From positions 22,878,001 through 22,942,000 of the forward strand of contig CM114275.1 in NCBI GenBank assembly GCA_050084515.1: DNA of 64,000 nt, written 5' to 3'. Positions 31,441 to 41,900 of the stretch are shown piece by piece. A model generated the notes under the pieces. The model was not told the DNA's origin, did no database searches, and worked only from the letters and a program-made list of their open reading frames with translations. Position 1 is the stretch's first letter. Each line of letters opens with the position of its first letter. The DNA is from Blasia pusilla (Eukaryota; Marchantiophyta; Marchantiopsida; Blasiales). Position numbers and translations under genes: made by a program.

Positions 31441-31546
31441 GTTGTGGTACACTTGTGTTTGTGGATGCTCTCGTCTATGTTATGTATGTATGTGAGTATG
31501 GTATGTCAGCGATGTATGTTGTATGACGATGTGGATTCGCAAGACA
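31441..31546 (+). repeat. P2 repeat B2 (element 3' end)
   Basis: 106 bp copy of B1 ending TGTGGATTCGCAAGACA, followed at once by the GTGC target duplication and P1 sequence. Confidence 0.87.
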
Positions 31547-31854
31547 GTGCACCATCTTGAGAGTGCGTGAGATTTTTCCATCTGGTGTTCTCTTATTGTA
31601 AGGACGCGATGGTATGGTTTGGAAGGACCATGTGCGTAACAATGCATCATGTCATCTTCCGAACATTGACGGTACAATTGATCCAAGCTTAGCAATAGTT
31701 CTTGCAGGCTTGCTGTGTATGTTGTGCGGTTTCGCCCGTGGTGCAGCCACTATGCTAGCCTGTGATGGGTGTTCGAGAGGATGGCATATGACATGTTTGA
31801 TGCCACCTCTCACTAGGGTTCTTTAGGGACGATGGATGTATCCCAGATATACAT
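31547..31854 (+). pseudogene. P1 polyprotein C-terminus with PHD finger (resumes after P2)
   Basis: GMVWKDHVRNNASCHLPNID leads into CMLC (31716-31727), CDGC and WHMTC, then LMPPLTRV and, after a TAG, GRWMYPRYT, where both final cysteines have become Tyr (TGT to TAT). The C4HC3 order matches the other three copies. The finger is in frame with the integrase tail in the M2 copy, so it belongs to the polyprotein. Confidence 0.83.
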
Positions 31855-32025
31855 AGCGTAGATAGTTCTACATTCCGCCTTGTGTTTGTGATATGGATGA
31901 CAAGAAGGCGACCAACGATGGGGCCACATGAGCACCTGGCCTTCTTGCTCTTAGCGTCTGAGAGATGTATGTCATGGTAGGTAGGGATAGACGGCTATGT
32001 GGAATTAGAGGGACCTAACCATCAG

Positions 32026-32770
32026 CTAGGGGTGCGATTGGAGATATTTTGGTACTTCTCGTCTCGTTGTTTGGATGCCATGAGTTAGCATGAGATTGTG
32101 CGTGTTTATGTATGTGTTCGGAGACAAGGATGTATCTTGTGTAGCAATGTGTATGTGCACGATAACTATCATATATTTTAGGATATATTGGCAAGATCTA
32201 GTGGAACGCCTTTGGAGGGCAGCCTTAGGAGGTCGAGGATGACCTGCTTAGGTCACGGGTAACCTGAGAGAGCAGGTTTTCCCTTCATTTCGGCTCATTT
32301 GGAGCCATATAGAGAATCTTACTATTTTGGGTAAGTTTCCTTTGGGAGTATAGTTGAATTTACACTTTGGGAAATGGCCTTTGACTTGTTATAGCAGGTC
32401 AAGAGCCAAGGAGGTGACCTACGACGATAGGTTACCAAGGAGAGAGCTTGGGAAAGGTAAGGGGTATACCTCAAAGAGAGAGAGCTTGAGAGCTCATTCT
32501 CTTTTTGTTGAACCTCTTGGCATGAGGGGGCGGAGCTATGGTCCTCCTTGCCTTGTGTGTGTAACCCAAGCCTCTCATTAGGAGAGTGGGTTTGGTTTGA
32601 CATGAGAGAGAGTGCACACCATAGAGAGCTTGGTGTGAGATGTGATGTGAGATTTACTTTATTTATTGGAGATATTTTGTTACTTCTTGTCTCGTTTTTT
32701 GGAAGTCATGAGTTATCATGGTGTGTGTTTATGTATGTGTTCGGTGACAACGATGTGTATGCGCACAACA
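32026..32770 (+). repeat. P1 3' end: polypurine tract, B1, A2, B2
   Basis: GCTAGGGGTGCGA is followed by B1 (32038-32164, ending GATA), the linker AC, A2 (32167-32665, starting TATCATAT) and B2 (32666-32770, ending GCGCACAACA). The same B-A-B order as M1 and P2. A2 carries the TTGAC...GTCAA stem-loop near 32378-32405. Confidence 0.84.
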
Positions 32771-33900
32771 ACTCCTTGTTTTGCATCTCATGATTTTCTT
32801 GCCGCCCATTGCGTTTCATGATTAGTCTTATCATGGTGTTTTACTCATCTTGACTACTCACGTGTTCCTTGCTTCTTGCCCTTGATTTGGGGCTTGGCTC
32901 CAAGGTCTCAAACCTTGCTTGCATTACCTTTGTCCTCGCAAGTGGCTATGCCCCTTTCTTATCTCGTGCTAGTCTCAAGATACATACGTGTCTCGCCTAG
33001 CATTTTTCCTGGAGCCATTTTCGCTACTCTTCTTAGTTTCTCGACTAGCTAGTCTATGTTCTGACTTTGGTGGGTCATACTAAGGTCTTTCCTCCTTGGA
33101 CCCGCAATCATGACTCACTTCCGAGGTGCTTGCTAGCGTGAGTGATAGACTTAAATATTCGCAACAAAGAATGAATGGAGACAGATGATGTCATTTGTAA
33201 GGAAAGAACATTAATGACTCATACTTCAAGGTATTTATATAGTTATGTCTCGAGGTGGGTTTCATTCTAACTTATTGGGTTGTGTTGTGGTTGCCAATTC
33301 TACACATTCTAACTTGGTATGTCAAGTTGTACGGACGAAAGGCTTCACAACTGATGCAAGAGCACAAATCAAGGAGTTAAGTTATATGGCCAAAGATACA
33401 AATGATGGTTTTATCCCTTTTGCAATGGACATTTTTGGTACTTACATATGCCTAATAATTTTTGGGTACTTACATGTGAAATTTTTTTCATAATATGTCT
33501 TGTTAGAAAATGGTTAACTCTTAGTATTTTTTTTCTCCATCTTCATTAATATTTATCGACATTCTGCTACTTGATATTATAAGGTGCACAAACATTGGCA
33601 TTCATACATAAAGCCTAAGTGATTGGTGGCCACTCGTCTCACCATCCATTTATGTATGTTAGATTTCTTCAAAGTATTCATTTTTGAATTTGTTTCAAAG
33701 GATGAATGGCCTAACTGGTTTGTGGACATGGAAGTATTCTTGATTTTCATTTTCCTCTTGATTAGATTAGTTGCCATTTGTTTTTCATTCCCTACCTCCT
33801 TTTCCTCTTGGGTTACTTTTAATTTCATTGTCCTCTCGTTAAAATTGTCAACATAGGAAAGGGGAAATATTCTTTCAGTTGGCTACGAAGATCCTTAAAG
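32771..33900. other. Intergenic, possible decayed ORF at 33245-33493
   Basis: Mostly AT-rich. A short plus frame at 33245-33493 includes GFTTDARAQIKELSYMAKDT and PFAMDIFGTY, which reads like real coding sequence and faintly like the end of a LINE-type reverse-transcriptase protein. I cannot assign it. Nothing else is recognised. Confidence 0.35.
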
Positions 33901-35944
33901 GCGCACAGGAGCGGACGTGGCAAAGAGAGAGGAGATCTGGAGCCTAATGTGACAAGTGATGCAGTTGTTGTTCACGCGCTCATTCACTCACTCATCTCCA
34001 GAGGTCGGGAAAATGGAATGAAAGAATATAAACTTTAATAGAAACTGGGATACAAAGGATTTAGGGGGGGGGCATAGAGAGAAAAAAAACCCGCGGGGCC
34101 GAAACCGGCCCCGAAGGAAGGAAGGAGAGAGAGAGGGGGAGGGGAGGTGAGTGGCAAAGTGGAATCGTATCACGGAAGCGGTTCCTTCATGTCGCTCTTG
34201 CGTGTCACTCAGAAAAGCTGAAATCCATCATTTGGTCGATCGCCGAACAGGAAGCTTTCATCATTCGCTCGCTCACCTACAATTCGCTAGATACGCCGCT
34301 GCAGAATCAGCGGCCGCGGCATCTCCGGGCGTTGCGTGTGACGTTATGGTCGGCTGGGCAGGGCAGGGCAGGGAAGGAGGGCTGGGGAGGGCCGGGCAAC
34401 TCGGGCCCTTGGGGAAAGGGAAGCGCAATTCTTCCCTAAATTCGATCTGATACAGGCGGCGCGTTTCGATCCGGGTGTGTCTCGGAGGTGGCGGATTGGA
34501 TTGGGAGGAGGGTCCCCGCTCGGCAAGCCCGCAGCTCAGAAGGGGATAAGAGGCGGTTCTCGCCGCTGCGAGCGAGTGCGCGGAGGAGGTGGTGAGATCA
34601 TGTGTTCCAGAAACAATCATTCTGCGGGCGCAGCCCAAAAGATGGCGAACACGGAAAGGTGGAAGATTCGGCTGAGGCTCCGGACTGCTGCTACACGATC
34701 TGTTACCACGCCCTGCGTGGCCGGAGCATTCAATGTACTTCGGACACATAGAGAATGTGCTGCTGCCTCATATCCACGCCCGCCTACATGATGGGAAGAA
34801 GGGGAGGCGATGCTCCGAGCGAAAGCCTCGAGAGCTTCCACGCACTCATGTAGCAGCACAGGATCGGGATATGGTACACACCGTCAGGACTACCTCCGTC
34901 GTGCCAGGTACTCATGTTGCTTCGCTCCAGTCCAGGGCAGTGCAGTCCAGGGCAGTGCCAAACAGGAGCGTGCAACAAAGGACTCGGATTTCAATCGGGC
35001 TTCGTTGCGTCTGACCGACATGGGGGTCCCTGCCCTGCGACATTGCGGAACTTTCCGCGGGGTTTCAGGAAACCAATTCGCGGAGTCCCGATTGATCATC
35101 CCTCCGAGAGGCACTCGCAGAGAGATGAGACCTCCCCTCCCCGGATGACACAGTGAAAGATATCTGCTGGATGGGGGGAGGACTTCCACTCGTGTCGCAA
35201 AACCCCCTGGGTGTGAGAAGTCGTTTCACGGCCGATCTGGCTGAGGAGGATCGCGAATCATGCGAGGACTTTCGCTGAGTGTTGGCGTGAGAGTGAAATA
35301 ATTGTCGGAATGTTGTCATTGAGAAAGACACCATCATCGCCAGACGGCAGTAGCTCCTCTTTTAACCACAGCGGAGAGAGTATCGAGAGTTCTCATGATC
35401 AATATCCGCCCGTCTGGATTGCAGTCCGCATGAGAAATTTCTGTACAATTTTCTCTGGCGTCTACAGGAAAGGACACACAGTTCATCAAAATTGTTGCTG
35501 ATCAGGCCGGAAGCATGTGAATCGTTGTATACAGTAGAATATCTGACAAAGGGTCTACAGTACATGGTGGTTCCATTATCTTTCAGCATGGGACGGACAA
35601 CTTCCGCGACAGAATATCACTCCTATCCGAGATTAAGATCTACAAATTCATCAGTACGACTGAACCCCGCCATGTTCGAGGGAATCTTGGTCGCACTGGC
35701 ACACGCTACAGGAGAAAATGATAGTGGATGTCGGTAGAAACCCACAGACTGTTGGGCAGTGCCGCACCAAATACTGTAAACGAGCGAGCCCGACATCGCA
35801 GGGGAACCATCTCCTGTATTTGAGATGGGGCTTTTACGCAATGGACCAAATCGAAAAACACAAGTGTACAACGGGAGGTTGCTAAATTTGAGAAAAACTA
35901 GCTTTCATGAAATGCCAATTCAGCATCCCAACTCCCAGTCTGAC
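33901..35944. other. GC-rich spacer downstream of the phosphorylase gene, no recognised gene
   Basis: Contains a purine-rich block (34065-34150), a short CCAGGGCAGTG tandem repeat (about 34926-34960) and many short overlapping ORFs on both strands with no recognisable domain. The part next to 35944 should include the phosphorylase 3' untranslated region. Confidence 0.45.
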
Positions 35945-38900
35945 TTAGGGTACTGGGTAAGCGTCGATTCCCCAAATCTCCTTGGCGTACTCGTGAATTG
36001 TACGATCGCTGCTGAACTTCGGAGAACCTGCTGTGTTGAGAATTGACATCTTCGTCCACCTCTGCAGCCATCCACAACGGCAATCGGAAATGTTAAAAAC
36101 ACGAAAATCACATCGGCTATGGAAAACGGAACCTTCATGTTGTGCGCTCACTACATGAAATTCCTCTAATTATAGCTACACTGGTTTTGAAATTTTCATA
36201 AAACCTACTAGAATGACAGAACAAACTACGAAAACGTTGATGATGGAAAATTGACATGAAAACTTCCCACAATAAAAAGTTGACACTAAATTCCGACATG
36301 ATGAAAACAGATGTAAGACTCCATCAAGAAACTGGAAATGCAGTCCAAGACGAAGAGATGGTGGTAAGGGAAAACGCACATAAAGAATCAAAAATCACAT
36401 CAAAAATCCGAATAAATATAGAATATTCCACTAAGAAACTGGAATAGCTAAATAACGATGGAGAGAATCTTTTTGGGATGGGAAAAGGGACTCAGGACAA
36501 CCATACATCACTTTACCTCTGTGAAGAGCAAAATGTTTACCATGTAGAGATTTCTTCGCTTAAAGTTACTCTTTCATAAAGAGTAACTATAAAAGAGGGA
36601 GATGCTCTATTCATAAAGAGTGCTAAATTTACCCTTCGACTTTTCTTCATATGATTCTGATTATAAAAAACTGCTTTTTCTTCTCTAGCCTTGCTCCCCA
36701 TCTCTCACAATTGAGAGCCCCGTGATGATCGCTTAGAGGCCTTTGCCTCAGAGTTTTTATTGTGATGCTGGGGTTTTTATTGCCTCCAAGACATTTGTCC
36801 GAGAAGTAAGACTTCTTGCAAGCAGAGCAATATCATCCACGTGTCATTGGTGCTAAACGCCAATTTCAGCGTTCAGATAGGAGTATAATCATACTGAATC
36901 ATGCAAGTCCCTTGCATTACCTAAGAGACGAATCTCAACATGTATGGGGAATTGCTTTTTAGTGAAGTGTTAACTATGGGCTCAAGGGTCGCAGAGACAT
37001 TAAATTCAGACTGGTACATGTATATGGACACTCACCTCTTGGTTTCTGTAGGCTTCGTCCACCCTCTCTTGTGCCTTGATGTAAGAAGGAAAATCTTTGC
37101 CCACCAAAAAGTAATCTCCTCGCCCAAAGCCTTCGTTGCCCTCGAGGGAACTCAATAAGGGCTGGAAGTCGTAACTTCCAAAAACTCCACTTCTGATGAA
37201 TTTCTTTGTGGCCTCAAATGTGGGATCTGGTTCAAACTGCAAATAACACATAAATCCACCAACAGTGTGTTCAGTTCCGCATAATTCTCTCTCTCTGTGA
37301 CTTCCTTGGGGCTTTTCCTTAACCTGAACCCTACAATCCTGAAACCCACAAGAGTACAAGGAAAACCCTGAAATCCGCAGTCCCATTTCCACCAAAACCC
37401 TCCCGCATCAGGATCAAGCACTAGAATGTCTCATCTGACATCTATTGATCTGCGTGCTTCGATGACCTCTACCAAGAGGAAAGCATCTGCCTTTCATTCG
37501 AGCATGTGAACGCATGCTTTCAAAAGACACCTGGATGAATGACTGGATAATTAAATTCATACCAACACTTTTCTTTACGTTTTCCATAGTGGAACTACAG
37601 AAACGTTTTCACTGATCTCTCCTGCCACATGGCAACATAGATCAGTTGATAGGAACATACCTTTCCATCTGCTCTCTCCTGTCTCAGTGCAGAAATTTGA
37701 TCAGCGTAAGCGCCAAACAAGAAGAAATTCTCTTCGCCAACTTCTTCTCGGATTTCAACATTGGCACCATCTAGTGTCCCAATCAAAACGCATCCATTCA
37801 TGGCAAACTTCATGTTGCTCGTGCCACTGGCTTCCATTCCTGCAGTACTGCACATGGTAGTTGTGGAGAGAAAAGCTCAGTCGTGGTCACATGATTGTAT
37901 ACCGCATCTCACTATAAGAAAGGCAATTAAAATTCAGAAACCAACTGCATGTGATATCCATCAATGATAGCTTAAATCGTCAGTAGTAGGCAAAGAAGGC
38001 AAGCCCCCACCGAAAGAGCTTCCCATCAGCAAGAGTCCGAATTTCATGATTTCAGGTCGATTGACTAACCAATTCAGTGATGACCCAAAAACACCATATT
38101 CAAGTTTTTAATGTATCTTCAAAGCATATGTTCACAATATCTGATTCCATGGCTGCCATACCTGATATGTTGTGACAGTTCACTGGCTGGAATAAGGACT
38201 TCGGCAACACTCACATTGTAATCAGGCACGAAGATAACCTGTTCAGACACGAAAGGTACACTCTCAATGTTCTCTGTCACAAACTGACCTGAAACACATA
38301 TCTCCACATACTACCACAAGATATCTCCATCGAGTCGTAACAATACCAGAAGAGGAATGATTGACACCAAAATAAGGCCTTCCAAATCCAACCACTGGAA
38401 TAAGAAAACAAGTAAATTCGATGATTGAGTGGGTTCTATCCCACATAAAAGGTTTTTCCACAGTTGTTTTCAAGATCATATTCACCATGGAACCAAGAAA
38501 CAACTGGCCCCTCTGAATTCCCTATCGCATGCAAGAGCACCTTGTCTGAGATATGAAATAAAATGACAACTATACAGCTATACAACCCAGTACATATTCA
38601 TTTCGAATGAAGGGCCAAATTTATAGCATAGACTTTCCTTGCAGTGACTCACAACTAGCCAACCACATTCAACTCACTCATATGTAACCTTCTAGGATCG
38701 ACTGCTGAAGAAAGAATCTACACATATGCACGTGGGTGTACTGAAACCCCAGGGGGAGGAGGGAGAGGCAGGGAACATACCTTAAGCAAATCTCCAATCT
38801 CTGGATCATGATTCACAGTTGCAGCAACGTCTGTAATCAATTTGACAATGCGCTTTGCTTGCCAGTAAGTAGCAAAAGCTTTTCCACCAAACATGACCAC

Positions 38901-41900
38901 CCGGGGCACGTACTTAGCCTTCCTCTCACTCAGGCTCATTTCCTTCATTCTTTTGTATCGATGGATGACTCCCAGAATATTCAAAAGCTGGCGCTTGTAC
39001 TCATGAATACGCTTAACCTTCAAAAGGCAGAATTCTTTTCTTAGAAAAATACCTTTCAGGAGAAATCTAGTGTGCAGCCTCTATAAAACAAAATTTTACG
39101 AATTCACAACTGGAGGGCTTCAAATCATGAGCTGGGCATACTAAGTTTGGAAAAGATGACCTACCTCACATACCACCTAAACAATTATGCACCTATATCA
39201 GAATAGACATAAACGCAGAGCGCCACTGGAGCTGGTCATACTCAAAGTCCTGACTTGACTAGCCACCGAACAAACTTAAACAAGAAAACTCACCTGAATG
39301 TCAAACATAGAATCTGGGCTGATACTGTATCCAGTTTTCTCCTTGATGTATGTTGCCAATTTTATTTTTTTCACCCTCTTTGCCTGGTTCCATTCTCTAT
39401 GAAGATCCTTATCATCAGCAAACTGCACAGAAACCAACAAATTTAGCACGGGGTGTAACTATTGTAGAGAAATAACAAGGGACAGCCAAGTCCTGTGAGA
39501 TATGAAGGAATAGGGATTGGAGTTTTGAACTGAGAAGGCAAGCAATAATTTAAAACCATTGATCGGCTAGAGCAATTATGCATTAGAGTCGTGTCTTGTC
39601 TGACACACATATAATGAAAGCAAACAAAGATGATGACAAAATACTTTTCAACTCAATAGGATATGGGCCTCTACCTAGAAAAGAAGGGAGCCCACACAAA
39701 ATAGCGACCTGACAGATATACCGGCATAATTATTTTCAAAAATTTGGATTCTGGATTAGAGAATTTAGGGATAAAACAGGAAAAGGAATATACCTTGCGT
39801 AAACTTGCAAGTTGTTCAGTATCAAGGACCCAGTCTTCTGATCCCAGCCACTTGGTGATCACCTGACTCAGCTCTGGATTGCAGTATCGTAGCCATCTCC
39901 TCGGTGTCACACCATTTGTCTTGTTTTGAAATTTGTTGGGCCATAGCTAGATAGACATTACAAAAAAGATCCAAACTTAAAGTCAGCACTAAGATTGCAT
40001 TGGACAGTAAAGTTGAAATTACCTCTGTGCAATAAAATAAAACAACCATTGTGTCTGAGAAATAGCAGATTCAATTCACCTAAGCAGATACATCCACATG
40101 ATCAAGGATGAATTGCCTCACCTTGTAGAAGTCATTGAATACATCTTCCTTGACAATCTCACTGTGAATTGCAGCAACACCATTCACGGTGTGGCCCGCA
40201 ATGACACACAAATTTGCCATACGCACAGTTGGGGCAGGTTTGTCATTATTAATGACTTGAACCTCTTCAGTAACCTCCTCTGAAAGATCCTCGTCAGTTT
40301 GGTCCTCTTCTTCAACTTCCTTCTCAGCCTCAGCCTCTACTACTGGCTCTGATGGAACTAGAGATTTCACAGTGTCTGGGATCTCAAGATTCTCTAGAAT
40401 TCTCATACTTTTTATCTTTTCCACCACCTCTGATTTGTCAAACTTGTTGCTTGCCAGAACAAGTTTCATAAACTGCACACTCCCACTCTGCTGTCAGAAT
40501 CTGAAGAGACCCTTTCATCCATTCTCTTTACCGATACAACCTTCCCAATCATCATCGCAAGAGCGCTGATTGCACCACTGGAATTTTGGCTCCTTCAAGA
40601 CATGCCGAACAACTATGATGAAAATTGAGGGGAGAATAGCTGCACTCTGGACTCCAACAGATCTCCCATGCGGCAGCAGAGAACTAAGTCAGTACCTGCT
40701 CGTCAATTTTCTCAATAATCTCAGAATGGCGAGGGAGAAGTTTCTGAAAGAGATCCAAAGGCCACTTTTCCAGAGCTTCAGGCAGAACTGTGTGATTAGT
40801 ATAAGCCACAGTCCTGCAAGATCGGGTGGCAACAATTAGTATTGTCATCAAACAAGTGAACGTTTAGATGTTCCTAGTAGCTGAGAGTATAGAAATCGAC
40901 CACAATCTCAATTCACCCAATTGTTCCTTGTCGCAGGCAAGAGCTTACCTTCACATAACAACACCCATGGAGGTAAAAGAAGTAGGATAAATACATAATG
41001 ATGAAATCAAGCCCCCTCCAACCATCACCGAAGCAATAAAATGACTCTGGATTAGTCACTAACAAAGATATGACTTCAACTCCACTGGACAACCCTAAAA
41101 TGGCACATCCAATATTTCAGGAATTATTACTAGTGAACCTTACCATACTGCGTCAGATATACAGACATTACACAATAACAAAGCCAAGTATCAAACGTCT
41201 TTGCAAGAATGAAATCAAGAGCGGTTTGGGGGATTACGCTTGTGTTATGTGCCACGCCTGATCCCAGTTCAGCCCTTCAATATCAATGAGAATGCGCAAA
41301 AGTTCTGGTACAGAAAGTGTAGGGTGTGTATCATTCATTTGAATCGCAACTTTTGATGGAAAGAAGTCCCAGTTCACCCGGGTACCAGAACGCTCCTTGA
41401 ATCGTGCAATGATATCTTGAAGAGAAGCAGAGCAAAGTGTATATTGCTGCTTCAGGCGGAGAGTTTTGCCTTCAATACTGGCATCACCAGGATACAATAC
41501 AAAGCATATCTGTAACAGAAAATAACCAACCGCACTTCTGGGTCATTGAGCGAAAGATATGGGTGCTTACATCTGCTATACTATATCACATGGTAGCTGT
41601 CCCTGACAATATCCTACTATACCTTACGATGTTATTTGTAAGTTTCCTGGACAATAGATCCTATATTTGAGATGACTGGAGCAGGTTGACCATCTGCTAT
41701 TCCTAAGCTTGCCCAACCTAAAGAAAGAAGTGCTAAATGGATAAAATGAGTCCCAGCAGGATCACTCTACAAAGCTCCAAGAAAGCTAGACCACACCCAC
41801 AATATGACCCAGAAAGCTGATCAAGAGCGCTACTTCGCCAAAGGCAACCATTCGACTTCAAGGCAAAGGTGGTGAATGCTGGAACTGGCCTTGTCTGCAT

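Larger units (their letters stand above)
20597..31546 (+). mobile_element. Element P2: 10.95-kb gypsy-like element with split direct repeats, methyltransferase and PHD finger
   Basis: Starts TGTCATGACCATACGG, ends CGCAAGACA, flanked by GTGC on both sides (20593-20596, 31547-31550). Removing it plus one GTGC restores P1's integrase tail at the same length as in M2. Order: A1 (20597-20964), leader, Gag, an unexplained 1-kb insert, protease, methyltransferase, RT, RNase H, integrase, PHD, polypurine tract, B1, A2, B2. A and B sequences differ from those of P1/M1/M2, so it is a second subfamily with the same architecture. Coding regions are the longest in the window but still hold stops and frameshifts. 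Confidence 0.9.
2458..32770 (+). mobile_element. Element P1: Ty3/gypsy-like retrotransposon with methyltransferase and PHD domains, interrupted by three insertions
   Basis: Pieces in order: A1 repeat (2458-2784 and 11812-11953), an inverted leader (11954-13590), Gag, a truncated protease, methyltransferase, RT, RNase H, integrase (to 19726, 20373-20596 and 31547 on), PHD finger (to 31854), then B1-A2-B2 (32038-32770). Inserts are M1 (2785-11811), a foreign C/T-rich block (15786-16526), a solo A-B (19727-20372) and P2 (20597-31546). Removing each retrotransposon plus one copy of its duplication restores a sequence that aligns without gaps to other copies. P1 is thus older than its guests. Its outer flanks (GAGA and ACTC) do not match, so its own target duplication is lost or an end has been replaced. 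Confidence 0.82.

Noticed and set aside
20597-31546. Classification of P2 as a DIRS/PAT-type tyrosine-recombinase element because of split repeats
   Set aside because: It encodes a zinc-module plus DDE integrase, has RT/RNase H of Ty3 type and makes 4-bp target duplications; no tyrosine recombinase signature was seen.
34273-35189. Several GC-rich ORFs on both strands between 34.2 and 35.2 kb
   Set aside because: Frames overlap on both strands, with no domain, no conserved motif and no convincing start; stops are rare in GC-rich DNA by chance.
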